The translations under genes and the position numbers were made by a program. A model generated the notes under the pieces. It saw only the letters and a program-made list of their open reading frames with translations. It was not told the origin of the DNA and searched no databases. Shown in pieces: positions 35,977-45,434 of a stretch of DNA of 64,000 nt; the first letter of the stretch is position 1, and every line of letters begins with the position of its first letter. The DNA is taken from positions 806,001-870,000 of the forward strand of contig NZ_FWYF01000001.1 in the NCBI RefSeq assembly GCF_900176375.1, in the 5' to 3' direction. Source of the stretch: Reichenbachiella faecimaris. Lineage in GTDB: Bacteria; Bacteroidota; Bacteroidia; Cytophagales; Cyclobacteriaceae.

Positions 35977-36762
35977 ATGTTTCAACTGACACCTATCGTC
36001 AAGAATATACTTATCATCAATGCCGTGCTTTTGGCATTAGAAACGTTTCTGAATGTAAATCTTGCCCCCATTTTCGGGGTTCACTATGTATTCTCAGAAC
36101 ATTTCTTCATTTTTCAATATGTGACCTATATGTGGCTGCATGGTGGATTTTGGCACTTACTGAGTAACATGTTCGCTGTCCTGGTCTTTGGACCCATGCT
36201 GGAGCGAGTTTGGGGTTCTAAGCGATTCCTGACTTTCTACTTGATTACAGGTATTGGTGCTGGTGTTTTATATGGAGTAGTAGATACGATTGGCAAAGGA
36301 AATTTGAGTGAGGATACCGAAAACTTCATAGCCAACCCTAATCCTGATGATTTCTATATCTACACCCATACTTATAAATCCAGAAGGTTCGACATGCTCA
36401 GAATTGAAGATTTCAATGACAAGTATTATGACAACCCAAGCTATACCAGTCAGGCTGTAGATGTGGTAAACACCATTTATAATGACATTAGCAATATCCC
36501 AATGATTGGTGCTTCTGGAGCTGTATTTGGCGTGCTGCTGGCCTTTGCCATGCTCTTCCCTAATACAGAACTGATGCTGCTGTTTCCTCCTATCCCAATC
36601 AAAGCCAAGTATCTTGTATTTTTCTATGGCGCATACGAACTCTATTCTGAAATCAATAGAACAGGAGGCGATAACGTGGCGCACTTTACGCATCTGAGTG
36701 GTATGCTCATTGCTTTTATTATTCTAAAATATTGGCAGAAACAGCGCGGAAATTTTTATTAA
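35977..36762 (+). CDS. Rhomboid-family intramembrane serine protease 1
   Basis: 261 aa with about six TM segments. Seen: YMWLHGGFWHLLSNMFAVLVFG (in part; HxxxN helix), nucleophile Ser180 in GASGAVFG, and catalytic His239 in AHFTHLSG. A hydrophilic, acidic loop of about 75 residues (roughly 95-175) interrupts the core between TM3 and TM4, which is longer than usual. It begins 3 nt after the mutL stop, the second step of a tight cluster that continues to a second rhomboid. Confidence 0.88.
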   Translation: MFQLTPIVKNILIINAVLLALETFLNVNLAPIFGVHYVFSEHFFIFQYVTYMWLHGGFWHLLSNMFAVLVFGPMLERVWGSKRFLTFYLITGIGAGVLYGVVDTIGKGNLSEDTENFIANPNPDDFYIYTHTYKSRRFDMLRIEDFNDKYYDNPSYTSQAVDVVNTIYNDISNIPMIGASGAVFGVLLAFAMLFPNTELMLLFPPIPIKAKYLVFFYGAYELYSEINRTGGDNVAHFTHLSGMLIAFIILKYWQKQRGNFY

Positions 36763-36764
36763 GA

Positions 36765-37094
36765 ATGAAGACGATAAGTGTAATCAATTCTTTGATAGTA
36801 CCAGAAGGCTGGGAAGAAATAGCAATTAATATTCGAAATGAATATGTAAAGTATTTTCAAAGCAAGCCTGGTTTTTTAAGCTCTACCTTCTATAAATCCA
36901 TTAACTCAGAAAACAAATTTAATTTTGTCAATATTGTAGTTTGGGATTGCAAGGAGTCTTTTGACCGTGTGGTGAATGAGGGATTTCAGAATGAGGATGG
37001 TCTGAACACTGATCAGATGAAAGTACTGGGCAAAGGGTTTCCTGAACCTATTGAAGTATCTCCCGGGCAATTTGAAACCATAGAAAGTAATTGA
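36765..37094 (+). CDS. ABM-like (dimeric alpha/beta barrel) small protein
   Basis: 109 aa from ATG 36765; the frame extends further upstream but overlaps the rhomboid. The pattern INSLIVPEGWEEIAINIRNEYVKYFQSKPGFLSSTFYKS (in segments) and FVNIVVWDCKESFDRVV fits the antibiotic biosynthesis monooxygenase-like fold, often a heme- or quinone-related or substrate-sensing small protein. No catalytic residues are obvious. It lies between two rhomboid genes. Confidence 0.6.
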   Translation: MKTISVINSLIVPEGWEEIAINIRNEYVKYFQSKPGFLSSTFYKSINSENKFNFVNIVVWDCKESFDRVVNEGFQNEDGLNTDQMKVLGKGFPEPIEVSPGQFETIESN

Positions 37095-37141
37095 AGTATA
37101 AATCAGAAGTTGTAAATTAAACGCTTAATTCTGCAGTATAT

Positions 37142-38065
37142 ATGATGGACAATTTTTTACATGAGTTTAAAGATGCCTGGCGCAGGCCCAACAACGCCCT
37201 ACCACAGATTATCATCATCAATGTGGTGGTATTTTTGGTGCTGGCTGTACTCAATGTATTCGGTAAGATTTTCGGTTTTTCGATAATATCCGACTTCGTA
37301 TATGACCAATTTTCAATTCCTCCTCTGTTTGCAGATTTCATTCTGAGGCCTTGGACCTTAATCACCTATGCTTTTGCCCATAGCCTCCAAAGCATTTTCC
37401 ATATCCTATTTAATATGTTGGTGTTTTATTGGTTTGGAAAACTCATTGTTGAGTATTTAGGTAATCAGAAGTTGATTAACCTTTATGTCATGGGTGCACT
37501 GGCTGGAGGACTTTTGTATTTGTTCGTATATAATTTTGTACCCTTCTATGCAGAGAATTCAAACTTCCATGGCATGGTAGGTGCTTCTGCTGCTGTCTAT
37601 GCCATCACTGTGGCGGCAGCCACTCTTGTGCCCAACTATACTTTCTTTCTATTGTTTTTTGGTCCTGTCAAAATCAAATATATCGCAGGTTTCTATATCG
37701 TTATTTCCTTTTTAGGTTCTGTAGGAGGCAATGCTGGTGGTAATATTGCGCACTTGGGTGGTGCGCTCATGGGATTCGTGTACATCAAACAACTCCAATC
37801 AGGAACAGACTGGGGCGCTTGGGTTGGTGGAGTGATGCGCTTTGTCAAAAGTTTCTTTGTATCTCAACCTAAAATGAAGGTAAGCAGCAATCAGAAAAGA
37901 ACCAAAACCTATTCGACAACCAACACTTCTAAATCATCAACTGCCAGCAATATTGCTGATCAGGCAGAAATTGATAAAATTCTGGACAAAATTTCCCAAT
38001 CGGGTTATGAAAGCCTGAGCAAAGAGGAAAAGCAGAAACTGTTCAATGCCAGCAAGAAAGGATGA
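37142..38065 (+). CDS. Rhomboid-family intramembrane serine protease 2 with C-terminal extension
   Basis: 307 aa. Six TM segments, HSLQSIFHILFNMLVFYWFG (HxxxN), nucleophile Ser149 in GASAAVYAI, and His204 in IAHLGGALMGFVYIKQ. The tail (about 235-307) is basic and ends in a helical stretch EIDKILDKISQSGYESLS, as in the DUF6576 extension common in this phylum. The two rhomboids differ in sequence and loop size, so they probably cut different substrates. The stop overlaps the next ATG by 4 nt (ATGA). Confidence 0.88.
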   Translation: MMDNFLHEFKDAWRRPNNALPQIIIINVVVFLVLAVLNVFGKIFGFSIISDFVYDQFSIPPLFADFILRPWTLITYAFAHSLQSIFHILFNMLVFYWFGKLIVEYLGNQKLINLYVMGALAGGLLYLFVYNFVPFYAENSNFHGMVGASAAVYAITVAAATLVPNYTFFLLFFGPVKIKYIAGFYIVISFLGSVGGNAGGNIAHLGGALMGFVYIKQLQSGTDWGAWVGGVMRFVKSFFVSQPKMKVSSNQKRTKTYSTTNTSKSSTASNIADQAEIDKILDKISQSGYESLSKEEKQKLFNASKKG

Positions 38066-38820
38066 GATTAGGATTCAAAATTCAAGATTTGAAATTTAAG
38101 ATTCTCTTTTGCCTAATTGTCCAATTGTTTATCAGTAGTTGCAAGTCGGATGGAGATTTGGTCTTTCACGACAGCTTTGAATTTTATGATATTGGGACTG
38201 CTCCACTTGGTCCATGGAGCACGGCAGGGAATGGCCTCGTAAAAGTTGACACCACCAAAAGTCATTCAGGGAAACAGTCTGTTTATTTTGAATCTGGGGA
38301 GGGATTCGCCAATCGGGCGTTTCTAAGACTTGAAGGAACTCCATTATTCCCTTTTATGTACAACAGAATAACTGGATCATTTTATATCTGGTTGGAAGAA
38401 GCCTCACCTGACGGCATTCATTGGACAATGGTGCAAGGGACTGGGCCTGTTAGAGATCAGGATTACAGCAGTGAAGTGCGATATGGAGGTCAGCACAACA
38501 AAAAACTCATGGCCAACTACGACACCCAGAGGAAAAAATCAGACTGCTGGCAGCATTCTGCCACTGGCATACCAGAAAAAGAATGGGTGAAGATTGGCTG
38601 GCAATTTGACGGCAATAATCAGCTGATGAAATTCTGGTTAAATGATGAATTGATAGAAGACCTAACCGTTATTGGAAAAGGTCAGGGCTGTGTCTCTGAT
38701 GATCTTGATGAAAAATGGGTCTTCCCAGTTTTTGAAGAGCTCATGATTGGCTGGGTGGACTACCAGACAGGTGGCGGCACACGTCGATTCTGGATCGACG
38801 ATGTGATGTTTTACCAGTGA
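38062..38820 (+). CDS. Lipoprotein with concanavalin-like jelly-roll domain
   Basis: 252 aa. An N-terminal hydrophobic segment ends in the lipobox LFISSC. A beta-sandwich body follows: DLVFHDSFEFYDIGTAP, VYFESGEGFANRAFLRLEG, GSFYIWLEEAS, WVKIGWQFDGNNQLMKFWLND (in segments) and RRFWIDDVMFY. This looks like Cip1/polysaccharide-lyase-type jelly rolls that bind or act on glycans. No catalytic residues can be assigned. It overlaps the upstream rhomboid by 4 nt, and its last 10 nt overlap the convergent kinase gene. Confidence 0.65.
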   Translation: MRLGFKIQDLKFKILFCLIVQLFISSCKSDGDLVFHDSFEFYDIGTAPLGPWSTAGNGLVKVDTTKSHSGKQSVYFESGEGFANRAFLRLEGTPLFPFMYNRITGSFYIWLEEASPDGIHWTMVQGTGPVRDQDYSSEVRYGGQHNKKLMANYDTQRKKSDCWQHSATGIPEKEWVKIGWQFDGNNQLMKFWLNDELIEDLTVIGKGQGCVSDDLDEKWVFPVFEELMIGWVDYQTGGGTRRFWIDDVMFYQ

Positions 38821-40196
38821 ACCTTGGGTTTTATCCTGACGGTAAATGTAAACTTAGTCCCCTGACCAAGCTCTGAATCTACCCAAATGTTGCCTCCAGC
38901 TTCATTGATGATTTTCTTCACTGTCGCTAAACCAACACCAGAACTATCCTTTGTTTCATCTTTATTCACTTTGTTGAAAAGCTTGAACATATCTTCCTGA
39001 AATTCTTTGGCAACTCCCGGCCCGTTGTCTGATATGCTGATATGGTAATAGTGATCATCCATTCTGCTGGCAAACTCAATCACACATTGATCTTTATCAT
39101 TGAACTTAATCGCATTGCTCATCAGGTTTGAAATGACTTGCTTCAATACTGTTTCGTTGTAGCTGATTTCAGGTAGCGTATTTCTGAATATCAGCTTCGC
39201 TTTGCCTTTTTCAGTCAATGTGTTGGCCACTTCTTTAATAAATGGTTCAAGCAGGATTCTATCCAATTTGGCGTCTCTACCACTGGCTTTAGAATATTGC
39301 AATATGCCGTCAATCAAAGATCGCATTTTGTCATTCGTCTGATTGAGCAGGGAAAGATATTCTTTAACCTCAGGTGGCTGATCCTCACCAAGGGAGGCTT
39401 CTATTATCGACACCAGACCTTTCGCATTATTCAGTGGAGATTTTAAATCATGAGAGACGGTATGTGCAAAATCTTCAAGGTTTTTATTGATACTTTCGAG
39501 TTGCAAATGGTACTCCTTGGCTTCCTCCTCTTGTAGTTTTCTTTTGGTAATGTCGTGCCCCATGGACAAATAGCTTACGATTTCACCTTTACTATTGAAG
39601 AAAGGTACGATCGTGGTGTCTACCCAGTATCCAATCCCTTCCTTATTGAGGTTCATGATTTCGTTATGCCAGATATTTCCCTGGCTGATGATCTGCCACA
39701 TGCCATCCCAGAAAATTCTTTTGTGCTGATCTGACTTTAGAATATTGTGATTTTTACCAATGAGCTCTTCCTTTTCATACCCAGAAAGTTGACAGAATAG
39801 ATCGTTGACATAAACAATGTTTCCGTTCTCATCTCCAATACTCACAATGGAAGAAATATCCAGTGCAGACTGGTAGCGACTCACTTCCTGCAAAGAAAGT
39901 AGTAGTTCCTTATTGGTCTCTTTAAGATTATCTATTTCGGATTGTCTGTCTTCTAGCGCGACAGTAACAATATTAAGTGCATCTACTATGGAAGCGCTGG
40001 CATCTCCTTCGTCATATTCGGGCAACTCCTTCTGAGCCCTTACGACTTCCATATTGACGATAATATCAAATACTTCTTTGATCGTCTCCTCACTCATTAA
40101 TTCTGCATAGTTGATTGAAAATTCACATCCAAATTGGGACAGGCGGATAGTAAATTTTTTACGGCCACAAGTACTACAATTTTCAATTGCTTTCAA
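38811..40196 (-). CDS. PAS-domain sensor histidine kinase
   Basis: 461 aa, soluble. The N-terminus has Cys7, Cys10 and Cys24 (CxxC-x13-C), a possible metal or redox site. A coiled helix precedes a PAS domain (about 110-225; YVNDLFCQLSGYEKEELIG, NILKSDQH, GHDITKRKLQEEE). The phosphoacceptor is His249 in HTVSHDLKSPL. The ATPase motifs are NLMSNAIKFN, DNGPGV, SSGVGLATVKKI and GQGTKFTF. No receiver domain and no adjacent response regulator. It probably senses a cytoplasmic cue. Confidence 0.9.
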   Translation of the reverse strand: MKAIENCSTCGRKKFTIRLSQFGCEFSINYAELMSEETIKEVFDIIVNMEVVRAQKELPEYDEGDASASIVDALNIVTVALEDRQSEIDNLKETNKELLLSLQEVSRYQSALDISSIVSIGDENGNIVYVNDLFCQLSGYEKEELIGKNHNILKSDQHKRIFWDGMWQIISQGNIWHNEIMNLNKEGIGYWVDTTIVPFFNSKGEIVSYLSMGHDITKRKLQEEEAKEYHLQLESINKNLEDFAHTVSHDLKSPLNNAKGLVSIIEASLGEDQPPEVKEYLSLLNQTNDKMRSLIDGILQYSKASGRDAKLDRILLEPFIKEVANTLTEKGKAKLIFRNTLPEISYNETVLKQVISNLMSNAIKFNDKDQCVIEFASRMDDHYYHISISDNGPGVAKEFQEDMFKLFNKVNKDETKDSSGVGLATVKKIINEAGGNIWVDSELGQGTKFTFTVRIKPKVHW

Positions 40197-40213
40197 AAAT
40201 AAAACGAGAGAAG

Positions 40214-40924
40214 TTATCCCCCATTTTCATTTTCTTTCCAATAAGCCAAAGCGTATCTCTTGATGTTTAACCCAAGGGTAAATTGTATCCATATCCAAGT
40301 GTCCTTTAAAAACACGCTAAAGATATTGCCTTGCTCGAATCTACGGGTCGAAGTAATGATAGGAACCTTAATCAAAGCGAGTTGCCCTAGCTTTCGTAAG
40401 GCCTTACACAAATATGCGGCTTCCATAATGGGCTGATTTGGATAGCCTCCTACCTGCTCAAAAACCTTCTGGCTACAAAAAATACCCTGATCTCCAAAGT
40501 ACCTTTTATCCACACGATAGCGGATTCTATTGACCCATTGGATCATGCGATAAATTATGCCTTTTCTATCAAAACCAAACTCGAAGGCACCTCCTACCAC
40601 GCCATGCTGACTTAGTGCTTCCTCTACATACTTATCAAAATTTGGTGGCAAAAACGTATCGGCATCCAAAAAAAGAAGAACAGCTCCTTTGGCCAATTTG
40701 GCACCCTGATTCAGGGACTTATATTTAGCTCCAGCTAATGATGAATCCTCGTAAACCTGATTCACCTTCTGGGTAACCAATCCTACAGTATCATCCCTAC
40801 TTCCTGCATCTACGACAATGATCTCAATATCTGATTTTTTGGACTGATTGGCTCGAATCCTGTCAATGGTTTGAGAGATGTAGTTGGCTTCATTTAGTGT
40901 CGGGATGATGATGCTGATATTCAT
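40214..40924 (-). CDS. Family 2 glycosyltransferase (TIGR04283-like)
   Basis: 236 aa. GT-A motifs: IIIPTLNEANYI, VVDAGSRDDT, AKGAVLLFLDADTFLPPNF (in part) and GGAFEFGFD. Ends near a basic region with one hydrophobic stretch. It transfers a sugar from a nucleotide donor to an unknown acceptor. It lies 17 nt upstream of the kinase gene on the same strand. Confidence 0.85.
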   Translation of the reverse strand: MNISIIIPTLNEANYISQTIDRIRANQSKKSDIEIIVVDAGSRDDTVGLVTQKVNQVYEDSSLAGAKYKSLNQGAKLAKGAVLLFLDADTFLPPNFDKYVEEALSQHGVVGGAFEFGFDRKGIIYRMIQWVNRIRYRVDKRYFGDQGIFCSQKVFEQVGGYPNQPIMEAAYLCKALRKLGQLALIKVPIITSTRRFEQGNIFSVFLKDTWIWIQFTLGLNIKRYALAYWKENENGG

Positions 40925-41091
40925 AGGTCAAATATAGTAGACGTTTATGTCTGTCCATAATTGACACAAGTTGTATCAGAATCGAACATATCCCATAGAC
41001 TCAAACCATGTCTATTAACCAAAATCATTGATTTTTGTTTTGGCATCAAACTTGGCGAAATTGACTTAATCAAAACGTAAACCTTTTTACC

Positions 41092-43482
41092 ATGCTTTAC
41101 CAATTCCTTCTAGTCAGCCTGCGTAGATTTAAAAAGGACAGGTTCTTCACACTCCTCAATATTCTGGGTCTTTCACTTGGCATAGCCACCACCATTGTGA
41201 TTCTCTCTTTTGTTTTATTCGAATTAAGTTTTGATGATTTTCATTCAAAAAAGAATCAAATCTATCGCGTATTGACACACTGGTCGGGTGGTGATCGCAT
41301 GGAAAAGTTGGTAGTCACTGGAACTAAGGTTTCACATATTGCAGACAATGAAATTCCTGAAGTTCAAGAAGTTGCTAAATATTTTCCAATAGGATCGAGA
41401 GTCCCTTTTTCGCTGAAGGTAGAAGACAAAGTGTTTCAGGAAACAGATTTTGCTTATGCAGATCCTTCTTTCCTTAAAATTTTCGACTTCGAGCTCAAAT
41501 CTGGCAACCCTGAAACTGCTTTGGACGAACCCAATACGATCATCTTGACTGAACAACTGGCCTCGAAGTATTTTGGTACAGCAGACCCCATGGGTAAATC
41601 CGTAACCGTAAATGGTGACACTGAGCTGATCGTAACTGGAGTCATGATCAATCCTCCTAAAAACTCCTCCCTTCCAATTGGCGCACTGGCTTCTTTCAAA
41701 CGGATCGAGAAACGCTATGGGATAGAATGGTTTCCAATGAATTTTATGACGTTCATACTAGTTTCTGACCAGGCAGACACCAGAAAAATTTCAGAAGTAT
41801 TTTTGAAAAAGGTAGAAACAGAGTTTACGGGAGAATTAGCCACAGAGGTAGCCAATATAAATTTTAGTTTACAGCCCTTATCAGAGATTCATTTGCAGGA
41901 CGGCATAGCCGCTGACGTAGGAAATCGTGGAGATAGAAAAAATACACTTGCATTTGTATTTATTGGGCTCTTTATATTACTCATTGCTTGTATCAATTAT
42001 ATCAATCTCTCTACAGCGCAGTCAGAGAAAAAGTCCAAAGAAGTAGGCATCAGAAAAGTACTAGGCAGTAGCAGACAGGCACTCATCAAAAGCTATTTGG
42101 GAGAAACTGCTGTACTCACCTACCTCTCTATAGTTTTAGCAGTCGTTTTTGCTGAAATATCAACACCTTACATCAATCAAATCATAGGCTCTGACATCCC
42201 ATTTGATATTACCAGTAGTTGGCAATGGCCAATATTTTTATTAAGTCTGGGAGTCATAATAACAGCCTTGGCTGGAAGCTATCCCGCCTTATTTCTTTCC
42301 TCATTCAAACCAGTGTCTGTCCTGAAGGGCACGTTTTTATCCGCCCAGTCTGGTGATAAGTTTAGAAAAGCATTAGTTGTATTTCAATTCTCTATTTCAA
42401 TATTTTTAATTCTGGGAACTATAATTATCTACAAACAAGTCATGTATGGTAGCGAAAAGAAACTCGGATTTGACCAAGAGCAGATTATAGTTATTCCATT
42501 AGCCGACCAAGCTACTTTTGACAAGCTAGATGCCATAGAAGCTGAACTGGGCAATCATCCTGCCATTCAAAAAACCGCAAAGGCTTCGGAGGTTCTTGGC
42601 AACGTGCGAGCTGGCTATGGTTATGATGCGGAAGGTCTCATCAACAAAGAAAATAACAGCTGTACAGGTTTTTCTATAGACAGAAATGGAATTGCCACCA
42701 TGGGACTCCAATTGATTGCGGGATCAGACTTCACTAAAACGTCAGAAAATGACTCCGTATGGCACTACATTGTTAACCGTAAATTAATTAACAAATTGGG
42801 TTGGACTCCAGAAGAAGCGATTGGCAAAGATTTCAGTATGCTACCCATGCCTGAGGGTAAATTGATTGGAGTGGTCGAAGATTTTCACTTCACTTCTCTC
42901 CATCAAAAAATCGGGCCTGTGGTACTCACTTATATTGATCATGAAATCAGCAATTTGTACGTAAGAGTCAACAAAAATCAATCACCTGAAGCTATGGCCC
43001 ACATCCAAGCCACTTTCAAGCAAATCGTGCCTGGAAGTTCTATTGAGCCTACTTTTTTGGTTAATGAATTGGATCGACTGTATCAGAGTGAAAAACGCAC
43101 GGCAGATTTATTGGTGCTTTTTACAGGCCTTAGTATCGTCATTGGATGTTTAGGACTGCTTGGGCTTACTGCCTTTTTGGTGGAAAGAAAATATAAGGAA
43201 ATTGGTATTCGTAAAATCTTGGGCGCAGACATTATGCAAATTGTCAGAAGCCTTTCCTGGAAATTTGTGCGTCTTATATTGATCGCCAACCTCATCATTG
43301 CACCTTTTGCATTTGTCATATTGAGCAGCTGGCTCGACAACTATGCCTATTCGATCAGCATTGGCTGGGATATTTTTCTCTTCACAGGATTAGGAGCTAT
43401 GGCGGTTGGATTCATTACCGTGTTCTATCACAGCTTTCAGGCTGCTATTGCTAATCCTGTGGATGCGATTAGGAGTGAGTGA
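41092..43482 (+). CDS. FtsX/MacB-type ABC transporter permease
   Basis: 796 aa. A first TM near residue 20-40 is followed by a large periplasmic domain (MacB_PCD), then two sets of three TM segments with a second periplasmic domain between them. Landmark strings are NYINLSTAQSEKKSKEVGIRKVLGSSR and GLTAFLVERKYKEIGIRKILGAD. These permeases work with an ATPase such as the one at 21818 to move lipoproteins or drugs. No ATPase is adjacent, so the pairing is a guess. Confidence 0.88.
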   Translation: MLYQFLLVSLRRFKKDRFFTLLNILGLSLGIATTIVILSFVLFELSFDDFHSKKNQIYRVLTHWSGGDRMEKLVVTGTKVSHIADNEIPEVQEVAKYFPIGSRVPFSLKVEDKVFQETDFAYADPSFLKIFDFELKSGNPETALDEPNTIILTEQLASKYFGTADPMGKSVTVNGDTELIVTGVMINPPKNSSLPIGALASFKRIEKRYGIEWFPMNFMTFILVSDQADTRKISEVFLKKVETEFTGELATEVANINFSLQPLSEIHLQDGIAADVGNRGDRKNTLAFVFIGLFILLIACINYINLSTAQSEKKSKEVGIRKVLGSSRQALIKSYLGETAVLTYLSIVLAVVFAEISTPYINQIIGSDIPFDITSSWQWPIFLLSLGVIITALAGSYPALFLSSFKPVSVLKGTFLSAQSGDKFRKALVVFQFSISIFLILGTIIIYKQVMYGSEKKLGFDQEQIIVIPLADQATFDKLDAIEAELGNHPAIQKTAKASEVLGNVRAGYGYDAEGLINKENNSCTGFSIDRNGIATMGLQLIAGSDFTKTSENDSVWHYIVNRKLINKLGWTPEEAIGKDFSMLPMPEGKLIGVVEDFHFTSLHQKIGPVVLTYIDHEISNLYVRVNKNQSPEAMAHIQATFKQIVPGSSIEPTFLVNELDRLYQSEKRTADLLVLFTGLSIVIGCLGLLGLTAFLVERKYKEIGIRKILGADIMQIVRSLSWKFVRLILIANLIIAPFAFVILSSWLDNYAYSISIGWDIFLFTGLGAMAVGFITVFYHSFQAAIANPVDAIRSE

Positions 43483-43484
43483 GG

Positions 43485-44096
43485 TTATTTAACAGCTACA
43501 ATGCGTATGATTGAGGGGTCTTCGTCTTTGTAGACTGCAAGACCTTTCGATTCGATGGAATAGTCTATCTTAAAACCAATAGCCTTGAGTTCTTCTAGCA
43601 TCTCATCTATTCTGATGAATCTTCGATAATGATCAGTAACGAAAGCATCTTTTTCCACCTCAGTTCCCTGACCAAAGAGTTCGTCTTTTATACTTCGAAC
43701 CTCAATACAGAACTTCCCTCCTTCGTTGAGCGATTGAAATGCCCATACCAAGGTCTGCGTGGCCTGTTCTTTCGAGACTGAATGAAGTGTAAATCTGGAA
43801 TAGACATTGTCGAATTGTCCTAAGCCGTCCAGAGTGGTGAAATCACGAACCTCAAATTTGGCATTGGATCGGCTTAGTTTGTTCAATCTTGAAATTGTCG
43901 TTTCGCACTGATCGATCCCATACACACTAATTCCTCTCTCAGAAAAAAACAAACTGTCTCTACCATTGCCGCAGCCCAACTCAATTAAAGTGCCTGCCAG
44001 TCCTATTTCATCAAATACAAATGTGGCAAAGGGAGAAGGCTCCAATGTGCCCTTTTTCTTCGAATAAAAGTCTTCCCAAAATTCTTTATCACTCAT
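43485..44096 (-). CDS. Class I SAM-dependent methyltransferase
   Basis: 203 aa. Motif I ELGCGNGRDSLFFSERG, DQCE after strand 2, motif II-like FDNVYSRFTLHSVS, and a C-terminal substrate part. The acceptor is unknown; the sequence resembles small-molecule (for example thiopurine or tellurite) methyltransferases. It is convergent with the permease gene, 2 nt apart. Confidence 0.82.
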   Translation of the reverse strand: MSDKEFWEDFYSKKKGTLEPSPFATFVFDEIGLAGTLIELGCGNGRDSLFFSERGISVYGIDQCETTISRLNKLSRSNAKFEVRDFTTLDGLGQFDNVYSRFTLHSVSKEQATQTLVWAFQSLNEGGKFCIEVRSIKDELFGQGTEVEKDAFVTDHYRRFIRIDEMLEELKAIGFKIDYSIESKGLAVYKDEDPSIIRIVAVK

Positions 44097-44215
44097 AGAT
44101 CAATAATTCAAGTGGCGAAGATATCAATCTATTAGTTATTACATAAGTCAATTTCTATCTTTGACATCCATTAATCAAAAGATGTCAGTCACTTCCTTAT
44201 TTTATATCTGAATAT

Positions 44216-45412
44216 ATGAGTCCAGTCAGTTGGTTTAGAAAGCCTGTCATTGGTTATTTTTTGAGGACTTTCATGGCTCTCCTACAAGGATTGGCTGGAT
44301 TACTTATAAAAAAAAATCACTCCATTTTCATTGCCGCTCCACAAGGGTTTCGGTTTGCTGATAATTCGAGTTTTTTGTTCCGCTATCTATATGAAAATGA
44401 AGTTAATTGCTTCTACACGGTCAATCGAAAAGAAGATTACATTCATCTATCCAAGACCTATGGCTACCATATTCTATATGCCTATTCGTACCGTGCCTTT
44501 ATCCAGTTTGTAAAATCCAAGTGCCTGGTTTATGCTTATGCTGATTGGGATTTTCATCCCTTTCAGGTCAGTGGCAACAAGCTTGTAATCAATCTGTGGC
44601 ATAGCATATCCATCAAAAAACTTGGCCTTGCCGCAGGCCTGAGCAAAATCCATGCACTGAAGCTAAAAAAGGAAATGCAATTGATTGACGCATTTGTTGC
44701 CAGTTCTAAAAAGGAAGCCGATTCGCTCTATGATTGTTTCGGACTTTCTTCAGAGAAAATTTTGGTATCGGGCACACCCAGAAACGACTATTTACTCAAT
44801 AAACAACCCAATGATGATTTAGTCACTAGAAATCCTGAACTGGCCAAAAGAACAATTCTTTACTGCCCCACTTTTAGAAATAACGGTATCACCAACCTTC
44901 TGCCATTCAATGACTTTGACTTGAAAGAACTGGATGCCTTTTTGGCAGCGAATGACACCAACTTATTGGTAAGAAAGCACCACAGGGAATGGTATTACCA
45001 AAAAGCGATGGGGTACGATGAACTGGCAGAATGTACGCACATATTCAAGGCCGGACAAAGCGAATTTGAGGAAGTACAGGAGCTTTTGCCTCATGTCGAT
45101 ATTTTGATGACAGATTACTCAGGTATTTATTTTGATTTCTTGCTTTTGGACAGACCCATGGTTTTTGCTCCTTACGACATGGATCAATTTTGTGTTAAGC
45201 CAGGATTTTTATTCGACTATGAGAAAAACACACCTGGCGCTAAAGTGTATGATACGGCGCAGTTCAAAGTGGAACTATCTAACATCTTTAGTGGGATAGA
45301 CAAGTATTCAAACGAACGTGAATCAATAAGGGATCAATTTCACCTATATCAGGATGGAAAGTCCTCCCAAAGAATATTAGATTACATCCAATCTCACAAA
45401 AAATTCAATTAA
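44216..45412 (+). CDS. CDP-glycerol glycerophosphotransferase-like glycosyl/phosphotransferase
   Basis: 398 aa. Seen: SGTPRNDYLL, TILYCPTFRNNG, NLWHSISIKKLG, and DILMTDYSGIYFDFLLLDRPMVFAPYD (in part), which are the core motifs of the Glyphos_transf (TagB/TagF/SpsB) family. In Gram-positive bacteria these enzymes build teichoic acids; in Gram-negative bacteria they build capsule or LPS glycerol/ribitol phosphates. A TATCTTTG element at 44156-44163 fits the -7 consensus. A GT4 glycosyltransferase follows after 22 nt, so the two probably add parts of a surface polymer. Confidence 0.85.
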   Translation: MSPVSWFRKPVIGYFLRTFMALLQGLAGLLIKKNHSIFIAAPQGFRFADNSSFLFRYLYENEVNCFYTVNRKEDYIHLSKTYGYHILYAYSYRAFIQFVKSKCLVYAYADWDFHPFQVSGNKLVINLWHSISIKKLGLAAGLSKIHALKLKKEMQLIDAFVASSKKEADSLYDCFGLSSEKILVSGTPRNDYLLNKQPNDDLVTRNPELAKRTILYCPTFRNNGITNLLPFNDFDLKELDAFLAANDTNLLVRKHHREWYYQKAMGYDELAECTHIFKAGQSEFEEVQELLPHVDILMTDYSGIYFDFLLLDRPMVFAPYDMDQFCVKPGFLFDYEKNTPGAKVYDTAQFKVELSNIFSGIDKYSNERESIRDQFHLYQDGKSSQRILDYIQSHKKFN

Positions 45413-45434
45413 GGTAGTACTGAGTAACCTGGAT

